A stretch of 28,998 nt of DNA from Dehalococcoidia bacterium (GCA_030643515.1 DAOWLH010000100.1:1-28998), one strand, 5' to 3'. Positions 1 to 7,576 are shown, numbered from the stretch's first letter. The notes: generated by a model not told the origin, from the sequence alone. Numbers and translations are program-made.

Positions 1-33
1 AAGAGAAATGTATTTGGGGTGAGCGGTGTTCAT
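1..33 (-). CDS. Start of an unidentified gene, cut by the window edge
   Basis: Only the first 11 codons are visible (MNTAHPKYISL, running off the left edge). They are called a gene because the ATG at 33-31 is preceded by AGGAGA at 46-41 with a 7-nt gap, the same Shine-Dalgarno arrangement seen at other genes here. It lies downstream of gltX on the same strand, separated by about 145 bases that contain the double-hairpin repeat. The product cannot be identified from so few residues. Confidence 0.45.
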   Translation of the reverse strand, partial: MNTAHPKYISL

Positions 34-78
34 CTTATATTCTCCTGCCATAGCTGTAGCAACCCTATTTACCAGGGT

Positions 79-157
79 GTTTAAGAGGGGTGAAGCCCCT
101 CTTTGTCTATCCCTCCCCCTCTCCTTCAAAGGAGAGGGGGGATAAAGGGGGTGAGGT
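79..157 (+). repeat. Double-hairpin dispersed repeat, copy 1
   Basis: An intergenic element made of two strong stem-loops. The first pairs AAGAGGGG (83-90) with CCCCTCTT (96-103). The second pairs CCCCCTCTCCTT (115-126) with its complement at 129-140. It aligns with the inverse complement of 19466-19546: both begin GTTTAAGAGGGG, keep the two hairpins in order, and end GGATAAAGGGG. The hairpins differ in sequence but keep their pairing, so structure rather than sequence is conserved. It lies just past the gltX stop and could also end transcription there. I infer a small non-autonomous or REP-like element; no transposase is nearby. Confidence 0.75.
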
Positions 158-178
158 GGATATTTACTTCCTTAATTT

Positions 179-1657
179 TCACATCTGGCGGAGTTGGGCC
201 AGAGCCTCCCTGATTCTACTCAGGCAGCGCTCCTTGCCCAGCACCGCCATCGTCTGGAAAAGCGGCGGCGCCACCGTCCGGCCGGTGACAGCCACCCTGA
301 GTGTGCCGAAAAGCTGCCCCGTCTTCAGGCCAAGCTCCACGGCCAGTGGCCTGAGAACAGCCTCCAGCTGCTCCTCATCAAAGGAAGCAAGCAGCTCAAG
401 CCTCTCCATAGCCATTGATAGTGCCCATCCGGCTGCCTCCCTGTCCATCTTCTTGCCTACCAGAAGCTCGGTTCCGTATTCAAGCTGTTTGGCAAAGAAA
501 AAGTCGGTAAGCCCCGGTATCTCGGCCAGGGTTCTGGTTCGCTCCTGAATCAGGGGCATTATTCGCCTAACGTAGTCGTCAGATAGAGGCACTTCTCTCG
601 GCAATCCTTCCTCCAGAAAGGGCATAGCTCTTTTTATAAAGTCCTCAGGGCTAAGTTTGCGGATATAGACCCCGTTCATCCACTCCAGCTTTTCCCGGTT
701 GAAGATGGCCGCCGTCTTGCTCACCCGCTCCAGGGAGAAGTTCTTTATTAGCTCCCGGCGCGACATAATTTCCGTCTTGTCGTCCAGTGACCAGCCCAGT
801 AAAGCCAGGAAATTGACCATCGTTTCGGGTAGATAGCCTTTCTCCTTGTACTCGGTGATGGAAACCGCACCGTGCCTCTTGCTCAGCTTGGAGCGGTCGG
901 TGCCCAGCAGCATGGGCAGGTGGGCGAACCGGGGCGGTGTAAAGCCGAGGGCCCGGTAGAGCTGAAGGTGACGGGGAGCGCTGGACAGCCACTCCTCTGC
1001 CCGAAGGACATGGCTAATCTCCATCAGGTGGTCGTCAACCACGCTGGCCAGGTGATAGGTGGGATAGCCATCGGACTTCATCAGGACGAAGTCATCAATA
1101 CGGGCATTTCCAAAGGTGACCTCTCCCCGCACCATATCGGTAAAGGTGGTCTTGCCTTCCGTTGGGAATTTAAAGCGAACAACCGGGTTTTTGTTCTCCA
1201 GCCGACAACTGACAATTTCGCTCTGGCTCAAATCACGGCATCTGCGGTCATAGCCCGGCGGCTGCTTGCGCCTTGCCTGCTCGGCACGCATCTCCGCCAG
1301 GCGCTCGGTAGAGCAGTAGCAGTAATAGGCATCTCCCTGTGCCACCAGTTTCGCAGCAGAAGTACGGTAGTTCTCCAGACGTTGCGACTGATAATAAGGC
1401 CCGTAGCTGCCTCCTGCTCCCGGCCCCTCGTCCCAGTCCATCCCCAGCCACTTAAGACCGTCCAGGATAGCCTCCACCGCTCCCTTAACAGACCGGGCTA
1501 CGTCGGTGTCCTCAATGCGGACGATAAAGCTGCCGCCGTGGTGCCGGGCAAAGAGCCAGTTGAATAAGGCCGTCCTTATGTTACCCACGTGGGGGTATCC
1601 GGTGGGGCTTGGCGCGTAGCGCACACGGACATGGTTTTTCATCTCAGCTTTGCTCAT
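179..1657 (-). CDS. gltX: Glutamyl-tRNA synthetase
   Basis: A class I aminoacyl-tRNA synthetase that charges tRNA-Glu with glutamate in the cytosol. Visible signatures are the HIGH-type motif HVGN at residues 23-26 after APSPTG, the KLSKR loop at 257-261, and a zinc-type cysteine cluster (C113, C115, C140) in the CP1 region. At 492 residues it has normal length for the family. It is the last gene of the dksA/traR-lspA-rluD-gltX run, 12 bases after rluD. Two starts are possible, at 1657 and at codon 6 (ATG after GAG); neither has a strong ribosome site. Because GatC and GatA are encoded in the same window, a non-discriminating enzyme that also makes Glu-tRNA(Gln) is plausible, but this is inferred. 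Confidence 0.96.
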   Translation of the reverse strand: MSKAEMKNHVRVRYAPSPTGYPHVGNIRTALFNWLFARHHGGSFIVRIEDTDVARSVKGAVEAILDGLKWLGMDWDEGPGAGGSYGPYYQSQRLENYRTSAAKLVAQGDAYYCYCSTERLAEMRAEQARRKQPPGYDRRCRDLSQSEIVSCRLENKNPVVRFKFPTEGKTTFTDMVRGEVTFGNARIDDFVLMKSDGYPTYHLASVVDDHLMEISHVLRAEEWLSSAPRHLQLYRALGFTPPRFAHLPMLLGTDRSKLSKRHGAVSITEYKEKGYLPETMVNFLALLGWSLDDKTEIMSRRELIKNFSLERVSKTAAIFNREKLEWMNGVYIRKLSPEDFIKRAMPFLEEGLPREVPLSDDYVRRIMPLIQERTRTLAEIPGLTDFFFAKQLEYGTELLVGKKMDREAAGWALSMAMERLELLASFDEEQLEAVLRPLAVELGLKTGQLFGTLRVAVTGRTVAPPLFQTMAVLGKERCLSRIREALAQLRQM

Positions 1658-1669
1658 TGGGTTATTATA

Positions 1670-2581
1670 TTACCTTACCGGCTTATTTTCTATCGCCTTT
1701 AGTGCTTGCTCCAAATCCGCCTGAAGCTCCGAGACAAACTCAACATTCTCACCACTGGATGGCAGCTTGAAGCCCAGCCTGTGGGCATGGATAAACTGCC
1801 GCGACAGAAAGTCTGTTTTTCCTCCATAGGTAGCGTCGCCTGCTACCGGGTGTCCAATAGCCGCCAGGTGAACCCGTATTTGGTGAGTACGTCCGGTCTC
1901 CGGCTTAACTTCAAGCAGCGTGTAGCCGCCGATGTACCTGACAACCTGATATTCAGTGCGCGCCGCCCGCCCTCCAGCTACCACTGCCATTTTCTTGCGG
2001 TTTCGCGGATGCCGCCCTATAGGGGCATCGACGAATCCCCTATCGGGATACAGTACCCCCCTGACCAGCACCAGATAAGTCTTGGCCACAGTTCGAGACT
2101 TGAACTGGTCGGCCAGCTTGCCAAGAGACGCCTGGTTCTTGGCTACCAGTATCAGCCCGGAGGTGTCTTTGTCCAGCCGGTGCACTATGCCGGGCCGCAC
2201 CCAATCATCACCAAAGGGTAAATCAGGTAATCTGGCAAGAACGGCGTTAACCAGGGTATGACTGCGATGTCCCGGTGCCGGGTGGACGATCATACCCGCT
2301 GGCTTATCGATAACCAGCAGGTCATTGTCCTCATAGAGTATATTTATCGGAATATCTTCCGGTTCCAGCAAACTCGGCTCGGCAGGCGGTATTATCACTT
2401 TCAAACGGTCACCGGCAATAAGCTTCAGGCTGGCCTTGGCCACCCGGTCATTTACGGTGACAAATCCGCCGTCAATCAATTTCTTGGCCAATGTCCGTGA
2501 AGTTCCCGAAACCTCTTCAGCGATAAAGACGTCAAGGCGGACACCTGTTTTGGCCGCCACCAGGTCCACTACCTTATCCAT
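1670..2581 (-). CDS. rluD: RluD-family 23S rRNA pseudouridine synthase
   Basis: Isomerises uridine to pseudouridine in large-subunit rRNA; the exact target site cannot be read from sequence. An N-terminal S4 RNA-binding domain (about residues 14-70) is followed by the catalytic domain with the RluA/RluD hallmark HRLDKDTSG, in which D137 is the expected catalytic aspartate. Length is 303 residues, typical of RluD. The ATG at 2581 is preferred over an upstream in-frame start at 2629 because AAGGAG lies 12 bases upstream, overlapping the end of lspA, and because the longer form would add 16 residues not typical of the family. The separation from lspA is 7 bases, so the two are probably co-transcribed. 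Confidence 0.93.
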   Translation of the reverse strand: MDKVVDLVAAKTGVRLDVFIAEEVSGTSRTLAKKLIDGGFVTVNDRVAKASLKLIAGDRLKVIIPPAEPSLLEPEDIPINILYEDNDLLVIDKPAGMIVHPAPGHRSHTLVNAVLARLPDLPFGDDWVRPGIVHRLDKDTSGLILVAKNQASLGKLADQFKSRTVAKTYLVLVRGVLYPDRGFVDAPIGRHPRNRKKMAVVAGGRAARTEYQVVRYIGGYTLLEVKPETGRTHQIRVHLAAIGHPVAGDATYGGKTDFLSRQFIHAHRLGFKLPSSGENVEFVSELQADLEQALKAIENKPVR

Positions 2582-2588
2582 ACCAGCA

Positions 2589-3074
2589 TCACCGCTCCTT
2601 AATGAGCAGGAAAGCCAGCAGTAGGGCACCGACGACTACTGACGAATCAGCAACATTGAAATTCGGCCAGATACCAATATCGATAAAGTCGGTGACATGG
2701 CCTACCCTCAATCGGTCAATCAGATTGCCCACGGTGCCACCGAGGATTAGGCCCATCGCCAGCTTTCCCGGCGTGTTGCTTAACAAATGGACACGGCCAT
2801 GCAGAAATATTATCAAAAAAAGCAGAAGGCAAATGCCAACGATAGCAAACGCTGTCCACAAACCAGGCAGGTCGGGAAATAAACCAAAGGCAACCCCGGT
2901 ATTGTGGCTACGGGTTAAGCGAAAAAAACCGGTTTCAGGCACCGACTGGCCAACGCCAAGGTAGGACCTTATCAAGAGCTTGCTAAGCTGGTCAGCCGCC
3001 ACCACCACCAGGGCAGTGATAAAAGAAACCGGATTACGATGCCAGAAACCAAAAAGGTTACTTAGCTTTTGCAT
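2589..3074 (-). CDS. lspA: Lipoprotein signal peptidase (signal peptidase II)
   Basis: Inner-membrane aspartyl protease that removes signal peptides from diacylglyceryl-modified prolipoproteins. The conserved boxes are present: GNLIDR and FNVADS, whose aspartates form the catalytic dyad, plus VTDFID between them. Four hydrophobic segments are visible. From the ATG at 3074 it has 161 residues, normal for LspA; a GTG at 3092 would add six. The start overlaps the end of the dksA/traR gene by 17 bases, suggesting translational coupling. Predicted lipoproteins elsewhere in the window (4771-6339, possibly 8897-9262 and 21467-22174) would be its substrates. Confidence 0.94.
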   Translation of the reverse strand: MQKLSNLFGFWHRNPVSFITALVVVAADQLSKLLIRSYLGVGQSVPETGFFRLTRSHNTGVAFGLFPDLPGLWTAFAIVGICLLLFLIIFLHGRVHLLSNTPGKLAMGLILGGTVGNLIDRLRVGHVTDFIDIGIWPNFNVADSSVVVGALLLAFLLIKER

Positions 3075-3423
3075 TCTTTGTCTTGGTGGCACAGCTCATA
3101 CATAATTTGGCCTGAGGTAGTGCCTCCAACCGGGCCGGTGCTATGGCCTGTCCGCACAGTTCGCATAATCCATATCGTCCTTCATCAAACTTCCTGAGTG
3201 CGTTGTCCACCTCGGCCATCTGTTCCAGTATGCGCTTCTCCAGCGCCATTCGATTCTCTAACTCAGCAGTCTCGGTGGCTTCTTCTTCTCTTTTACCAAA
3301 GGGGCTACCCTCACGCCTCTCAGTTGTTTGCTGGCTGGCTCTTATCTGCTCCAGACGCTCCACCAGACGCTTGCGGTCATTTTCCAGACGAAGGCGTATT
3401 ATCTTAAAATTTGTCGTGGTCAC
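3058..3423 (-). CDS. DksA/TraR-type C4 zinc-finger protein
   Basis: A small protein of the DksA/TraR family, whose best known members bind the RNA polymerase secondary channel and modulate initiation. The N-terminal two thirds is a charged coiled coil (residues 8-80). The C-terminal finger has C87-x2-C90 and C108-x2-C111. From the GTG at 3423 the protein has 121 residues. This start is chosen because GGAGGA sits about 10 bases upstream (3432-3437); an in-frame ATG at 3456 would add 11 residues and has no good ribosome site. It is the first gene of the operon with lspA, rluD and gltX. Whether it acts as a true DksA or another family member cannot be decided here. Confidence 0.88.
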   Translation of the reverse strand: MTTTNFKIIRLRLENDRKRLVERLEQIRASQQTTERREGSPFGKREEEATETAELENRMALEKRILEQMAEVDNALRKFDEGRYGLCELCGQAIAPARLEALPQAKLCMSCATKTKNAKAK

Positions 3424-3507
3424 TTGCTGATTTCCTCCATTTAACCATCCTATCAACTAACCTGTGCCTGTGAATCTTTTGAAAAGCTGAGAGTAGGTTT
3501 AATTCCT

Positions 3508-3660
3508 GTGATGACTGTCTTGAATAAGACGGTGTTACCGGTCTACCAGATGGGCGACTCTGGCGCCAGCCTACTGGCATACAGTATCTTGAGCTGGCCT
3601 AGCCAGCCTTTGATTCCAATAAAGCTCCCTTCAGCGCAGCCGATAGTCATGACTATAGCC
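3508..3660. other. Gene-poor interval rich in inverted repeats
   Basis: The 376 bases between the dksA/traR start (3423) and pyrD (3800) contain no convincing gene but several inverted repeats. These are ACTGTCTT/AAGACGGT (3514-3533, 4-nt loop), CCAGA/TCTGG around 3547-3564, GCTGGC/GCCAGC near 3594-3608, and the perfect 14-bp palindrome ATAGTCATGACTAT at 3643-3656. The two flanking genes are divergent, so operators or an untranslated RNA are possible. No known RNA family was recognised and no tRNA can be folded from it. Confidence 0.35.
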
Positions 3661-3683
3661 TTAGTGTATCCTATTTGAGCCAT
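3543..3683 (-). CDS. Possible 46-residue small protein (tentative)
   Basis: A short reading frame (MAQIGYTKAI... ending SPIW) lies between the divergent dksA/traR and pyrD genes. Its composition reads like a real protein, with a hydrophobic, glycine-rich N-terminal half, but there is no clear ribosome-binding site; only GGGG about 10 bases upstream. A 55-codon frame overlaps it on the other strand (3511-3678). No family is recognised. It may be a chance frame within the structured intergenic region. Confidence 0.2.
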   Translation of the reverse strand: MAQIGYTKAIVMTIGCAEGSFIGIKGWLGQLKILYASRLAPESPIW

Positions 3684-3747
3684 ATAATCAATACCCCAAC
3701 TGATTTTATAGCAAATTATTTACGAGGCCTCACTCCTGCGGTAGTTA

Positions 3748-3777
3748 TTGCTCCAGGCTATTAAAATAGCTTATAAT
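3748..3777 (+). promoter_or_regulatory. Promoter of pyrD
   Basis: TTGCTC (3748-3753), an 18-bp spacer and a consensus TATAAT (3772-3777). The same TTGCTC-18-TATAAT arrangement precedes hisA. Transcription would start near 3784, after the first possible ATG (3779), which is why the pyrD start at 3800 is preferred. Confidence 0.6.
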
Positions 3778-3799
3778 CATGGATATCACTGCAGGACCT

Positions 3800-4753
3800 A
3801 TGAACCTTTCAGTTCAGTTAGCACCACAGAACAGGAACGGGCTGCTCTTAGCTAACCCGGTAATGACAGCTTCGGGCACTTTTGGCTATGGTACCGAGCC
3901 AGGCCAAATATCCGATGTTCAAAGGCTGGGGGCTATTGTCTGCAAGGGAACCACCCTGGAAGCACGGGACGGCAACACTCAACCGCGCCTGTTTGAGACA
4001 GCAAGCGGCCTGCTGAACTCCATCGGGTTGCAGAATATAGGCGTCGAGGCGTTAATCAGGGAGAAAGCACCAATCTGGGCCGGGTGGCAGGTACCAGTCA
4101 TCGTCAACATCGCCGGAAAGACCGTTGATGACTACGCCAAACTGGCCGGCATGCTGGATGGAGTAGCCGGAATAAGCGCGTTGGAGGTGAACATCAGCTG
4201 CCCCAATATCAAGGCCGGAGGCGCTGAGTTCGGGGTCGATGCCCGTTCGGCGGCAAGCGTAACCAGCGCCGTCAGAGAGACCACTACCCTGCCGGTACTG
4301 GTCAAGCTAACCCCCAACACCGGCAACATAGCCGAGATAGCCGTCGCCGTTGCTGAAGCCGGAGCTGATGCCATCTCACTGATAAACACATTAAAAGGCA
4401 TGGCCATAGACACGGACAAGCGGTTACCACTGCTGGGCAGTATCACCGGGGGCTTATCCGGGCCGGCCATCAAGCCGGTGGCGCTGGCCATGGTCTACGA
4501 AGTAGCAGGAGCAGTGGACGTGCCAATCGTCGGTTGTGGCGGCATTACCACCGCCGGCGACGCCATCGAGTTCATCATGGCCGGTGCCAGCGCCATCCAG
4601 GTGGGGACAGCTACCTTCACCAACCCCCACGCCCCCATCGATATACTGGAGGGCATAACGAATTTCATGGTCGAACGAGGAATCGAAGACACCGCACAAC
4701 TCATCGGTGCCGCCCGTCGCGAGCCAGAAGGCCATCCAGACCTCCCAGATTAA
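3800..4753 (+). CDS. pyrD: Dihydroorotate dehydrogenase, class 1 (PyrD, type B-like)
   Basis: FMN enzyme that oxidises dihydroorotate to orotate in pyrimidine synthesis. It has the N-terminal NPVMTASGTFGYG segment, the active-site NISCPN with C134 as the base (cysteine marks cytosolic class 1 enzymes), the VKLTPN strand, and a C-terminal GCGGI / AGASAIQVGT phosphate-binding region. The ATG at 3800 gives 317 residues; an in-frame ATG at 3779 would add seven but falls before the predicted transcription start. Class 1B enzymes normally pair with the electron-transfer subunit PyrK. No pyrK is adjacent, so the partner must be elsewhere if the 1B assignment is right. Confidence 0.95.
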   Translation: MNLSVQLAPQNRNGLLLANPVMTASGTFGYGTEPGQISDVQRLGAIVCKGTTLEARDGNTQPRLFETASGLLNSIGLQNIGVEALIREKAPIWAGWQVPVIVNIAGKTVDDYAKLAGMLDGVAGISALEVNISCPNIKAGGAEFGVDARSAASVTSAVRETTTLPVLVKLTPNTGNIAEIAVAVAEAGADAISLINTLKGMAIDTDKRLPLLGSITGGLSGPAIKPVALAMVYEVAGAVDVPIVGCGGITTAGDAIEFIMAGASAIQVGTATFTNPHAPIDILEGITNFMVERGIEDTAQLIGAARREPEGHPDLPD

Positions 4754-4770
4754 AAAAGGACTGACAAAAG

Positions 4771-6339
4771 GTGGCTATTAAGGGAAGCCTATCAATTCTG
4801 CCCCTCGTTCTCTCTTTATTAGCCTGGGGTCTCCTGGGCTGCAGCCAGCCGCAGCCGGAAGTAGTGTCCAACCGCAGCGAGCCTTTCCCCAAGATAGATG
4901 AATATATCCAGCAGCAGATGGAGTATGGGGACATCCCCGGCCTGTCGGTAGCCATAGTTCAGCACGGCGAGATTCTTTATCTCAAGGGGTTCGGTGTCAC
5001 CAGCCTTAGCAACCCTTCGCCGGTGACCCCTCAGACGGTCTTTGACCTGGCATCGATAAGCAAGTCATTCACCGCTCTCGGAGTGATGCTGCTGGCCAAC
5101 GAAGGTCTTATTGACCTGGATACCACCGTGCAGCACTATCTGGCCGACTTCCAGCCAGACGACCCGCGAGCATCACAAATCACCGTACGCCAGCTACTCA
5201 ACCAGACCAGCGGTTTGCCGGGAACCTTCTCCGAGCCTCTAATCTATTATCAGGGCAGCGATGCCATGAGGAAGATGCTGGCTGCCGTAAACCGTGTGCA
5301 CTTAAACCAGGAGCCGGGTTTGTCTTTTGAATATGCCAATATTAACTATGCTATCCTGGGGGCACTGGTAGAGAGATTATCGGGGGTCACCTTTGAAGAC
5401 TACATGCAACAAGAAGTCTTCACGCCGATGGGGATGACCAGTACCACCCTCTATCCCGAGGAAGCGGCCAAATTAGAGCGGGCTGACGGCCACCAGCCCA
5501 TGTTTGGCCAGGTAGTTGCCCGCAACATCCCCTATTTCAGGAGCGCCTCGCCCGTCGGCTGGGTGATGTCCAGTGCCGAGGACATGGTCCGCTGGCTCAC
5601 CATGCTTCTAAATAAGGGAGGCATAGACCAGAGACAAATCTTCCCGGCAGCTGTAATTTCGGAGATGCAAACCCCGGCAGCCACCTTTGTAGAAAATGAC
5701 CAGGTTTTAAGCTACGGCATTGGTTTATACATAAAGCAGGAGCCTGACCTCACGCCAATAATCTGGCACGGCGGCGATACGCCTAACTTCCTGAGTGATA
5801 TGCTCCTCATTCCTGATCAGCAGTTTGGCGTGGTGGTTTTAACAAACAGTCAGGCAACCACCATAGGCCATAATATCGCCCCAGGAGTAGCCAATCTTAT
5901 TCTGGGGCTGGAATTGAAAATGGGAAATATCCCCTGGTGGGCACACTGGGAAGCCATTGACAACATAGCCACCGGGGCACTGAGCTTTATAACTTTACTT
6001 GCGCTTGGCGGTGTCGGTTACGGCTGGTACATCTGGCGCCAGTTCAGAAATAAAAACCGGCATTTCATCGGTTCTGCTCAGGCGGGTGCCATGCCGCCGG
6101 CCTGGCAGGCGGCTCTCAATATGACGCCCCTAGCAATTTTCATCCTGTTTGCCCTGGCCGGCTATCTGGTGCTACATACTCTGTACGGATATAACCTGTA
6201 TGAAGTGCTTGTTCTGTTTCAGGCAGGATCACCGCCGGGCATCTATATCGTCGGGGTAGCCCTTGTCCTCGTCGTCTTTCTGTGGGCGTTGCTGCTGGCC
6301 TTTATCACCCTGTTTACACGCAGCAGCAAGACAACCTAG
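4771..6339 (+). CDS. Lipoprotein serine hydrolase (class C beta-lactamase fold) with C-terminal membrane helices
   Basis: A penicillin-binding-protein-like serine hydrolase of the class C beta-lactamase/esterase superfamily. It has a signal sequence with lipobox LLGC (C24), then the catalytic SISK (S95 to K98), Y188-A-N190 and the third motif HGG at 333-335. About three hydrophobic segments follow between residues 390 and 518, so the catalytic domain should lie outside the cell, anchored at both ends. Length is 522 residues. The start is GTG with AAAAAAGGA about 10 bases upstream. It follows pyrD by 17 bases. The substrate is unknown; D-amino-acid peptides or esters are as likely as beta-lactams. 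Its end overlaps the convergent flavoprotein gene by 4 bases. Confidence 0.88.
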   Translation: MAIKGSLSILPLVLSLLAWGLLGCSQPQPEVVSNRSEPFPKIDEYIQQQMEYGDIPGLSVAIVQHGEILYLKGFGVTSLSNPSPVTPQTVFDLASISKSFTALGVMLLANEGLIDLDTTVQHYLADFQPDDPRASQITVRQLLNQTSGLPGTFSEPLIYYQGSDAMRKMLAAVNRVHLNQEPGLSFEYANINYAILGALVERLSGVTFEDYMQQEVFTPMGMTSTTLYPEEAAKLERADGHQPMFGQVVARNIPYFRSASPVGWVMSSAEDMVRWLTMLLNKGGIDQRQIFPAAVISEMQTPAATFVENDQVLSYGIGLYIKQEPDLTPIIWHGGDTPNFLSDMLLIPDQQFGVVVLTNSQATTIGHNIAPGVANLILGLELKMGNIPWWAHWEAIDNIATGALSFITLLALGGVGYGWYIWRQFRNKNRHFIGSAQAGAMPPAWQAALNMTPLAIFILFALAGYLVLHTLYGYNLYEVLVLFQAGSPPGIYIVGVALVLVVFLWALLLAFITLFTRSSKTT

Positions 6340-6905
6340 TCCTCTACCAGCTTCTGTCCGGCCAGACAGGCACTCTTTAGAGCATCAAGATGCCTGGCGA
6401 TGGCACCCTTCTCATCGATACCGGGGAAAACCAGTTCGCCGGCGTAGCCTACATCCAGACTGGTGAAGAGAGCCTTTACCGTTGTTATTGCCGGTTTGAA
6501 GTCCGCCGTTTTGAGTCCACCTACCCCGATAAATATCCCTTTTCGCCTCCTTAAATCTCCTAACGGCGGCCTTTGTAATCGATACTTACGTGCCCACAAA
6601 GCCTGACAGCGGTCTATCATGGCCTTCATCTGGGCAGTTATCCCCATGAAAAACAGTGGTGATGCCAGTATCAGCCGGTCAGCCCCCTCCATCTCCCGAT
6701 AGACATGGTGCATGTCGTCATCAAGGCTACAGTCACCGGTCTCCAGACAATCATCACAATGCCGACAAGGGGCGATATCGAGGTCGCAAACATTAATTGT
6801 TTTGACCCCGGCCCCCTTGCCGGCGGCACATTTCAGCGCTTCAGCCAGCAGCAAGCCCGTGTTGCCACCCCGCCTTGGGCTACCGGCAATGCCAAGCACC
6901 CTCAT
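6336..6905 (-). CDS. NADPH-dependent FMN reductase / iron-sulfur flavoprotein family
   Basis: A flavodoxin-fold protein of 189 residues. The N-terminus carries the FMN phosphate loop GSPRRGGNT (residues 8-16). A compact cysteine motif, C47-x2-C50-x2-C53-x5-C59, matches the iron-sulfur cluster site of archaeal-type iron-sulfur flavoproteins (Isf) and related reductases. The ASPLFFMGITAQMKAMIDR stretch is the usual second flavin-contact region. The redox partner is not evident. The ATG overlaps the ybeY stop as ATGA, implying coupled translation from the ybeY promoter. Confidence 0.85.
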   Translation of the reverse strand: MRVLGIAGSPRRGGNTGLLLAEALKCAAGKGAGVKTINVCDLDIAPCRHCDDCLETGDCSLDDDMHHVYREMEGADRLILASPLFFMGITAQMKAMIDRCQALWARKYRLQRPPLGDLRRRKGIFIGVGGLKTADFKPAITTVKALFTSLDVGYAGELVFPGIDEKGAIARHLDALKSACLAGQKLVED

Positions 6906-7378
6906 CGCCTTTTGCCCTCCACACAGTTTAGAATGGCAATCTCCCTGGATTTCATATTTTGTGCTGCTTCCGGTTCATCGTGGTCATATCCCAGCAGGTG
7001 AAGCGTTCCGTGAATGATGAGAACGGCAATCTCTTTTTCTATCGGATGCCGGTGCTCCCTGGCCTGCTCAACTGCCCGAGGATAATTTATAATAACCTCG
7101 CCCAGGTGATTGATACCATCGGGCGGAGTGGCAAAAAATAACTCCCCATCGCCAGAAGAACCAGGCAACATGGCAAAGGCGAGGACATCGGTGGGCTCAT
7201 CCTTGCCCAGGTAGGCTTTGTTCAACTCCCGTATCTTCTCCTCGCCGGTGATTACCACGCCCATTTCCACCCCGGGATCAACACCCTGTGCGACCAGGAC
7301 TGCTTCCGCTATACTTCTCAACCAGCCGGTATCAAGATTATTCTCAAATTCCGGCTCCAGCAGAACACCAATCTCCAT
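6902..7378 (-). CDS. ybeY: Endoribonuclease YbeY (rRNA maturation factor)
   Basis: Metal-dependent single-strand endoribonuclease involved in 16S rRNA 3'-end maturation and ribosome quality control. The family signature HGTLHLLGYDH is present, with three zinc-binding histidines at 123, 127 and 133 from the ATG at 7378. Length is 158 residues, usual for the family. A TTG at 7387 would add three residues but lies inside the predicted -10 box. There is no Shine-Dalgarno, and the promoter places the transcript start within a few bases of the ATG, so the mRNA is probably leaderless. It is followed by the flavoprotein gene with a 4-base overlap. Confidence 0.94.
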   Translation of the reverse strand: MEIGVLLEPEFENNLDTGWLRSIAEAVLVAQGVDPGVEMGVVITGEEKIRELNKAYLGKDEPTDVLAFAMLPGSSGDGELFFATPPDGINHLGEVIINYPRAVEQAREHRHPIEKEIAVLIIHGTLHLLGYDHDEPEAAQNMKSREIAILNCVEGKRR

Positions 7379-7386
7379 ACCGGCCA

Positions 7387-7416
7387 ATCATAGCACAGAG
7401 ACTTAAGCAGCCTCAA
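7387..7416 (-). promoter_or_regulatory. Promoter of ybeY
   Basis: On the minus strand: TTGAGG (7416-7411), an 18-bp spacer, and TATGAT (7392-7387) preceded by TGC, an extended -10. The predicted transcription start is near 7380, two bases before the ATG. Confidence 0.55.
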
Positions 7417-7422
7417 ACAGCT

Positions 7423-7451
7423 TTGAGCAAAGCAGGGCATTGTGCTATAGT
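7423..7451 (+). promoter_or_regulatory. Promoter of tRNA-Ser
   Basis: TTGAGC (7423-7428), a 17-bp spacer, and TATAGT (7446-7451) with TGC just before it (extended -10). It lies 33 bases upstream of the mature tRNA 5' end and is divergent from the ybeY promoter. Confidence 0.65.
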
Positions 7452-7484
7452 TAAGCCGAATACAGTCGTTAAACCGCCGGCATG

Positions 7485-7576
7485 GGAGGGATCGCATAGT
7501 GGTCTAGTGCGGGCGCCTGCTAAGCGCTTACCCTGGGAAACCGGGGTCGAGGGTTCGAATCCCTCTCCCTCCGCCA
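7485..7576 (+). tRNA. tRNA-Ser, anticodon GCU
   Basis: The acceptor arm GGAGGGA (7485-7491) pairs with TCCCTCC (7566-7572), followed by discriminator G and an encoded CCA (7574-7576). The T arm is GAGGG-TTCGAAT-CCCTC (7549-7565). The anticodon loop CTGCTAA carries GCT, which reads AGC and AGU serine codons. A long variable arm (CCCTGGG...CCGGGG) makes it a class II tRNA, as expected for serine. It sits directly upstream of miaB. A GCU anticodon does not read U-starting codons, so this tRNA is not itself an expected MiaB substrate. Confidence 0.97.

Noticed and set aside
872..1567. A 231-codon plus-strand frame opposite gltX
   Set aside because: Fully antisense to an unmistakable glutamyl-tRNA synthetase; no family features of its own.
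3511..3678. A 55-codon plus-strand frame in the interval before pyrD
   Set aside because: No ribosome site, overlaps an opposite-strand frame of similar quality, and lies in a region dominated by inverted repeats.
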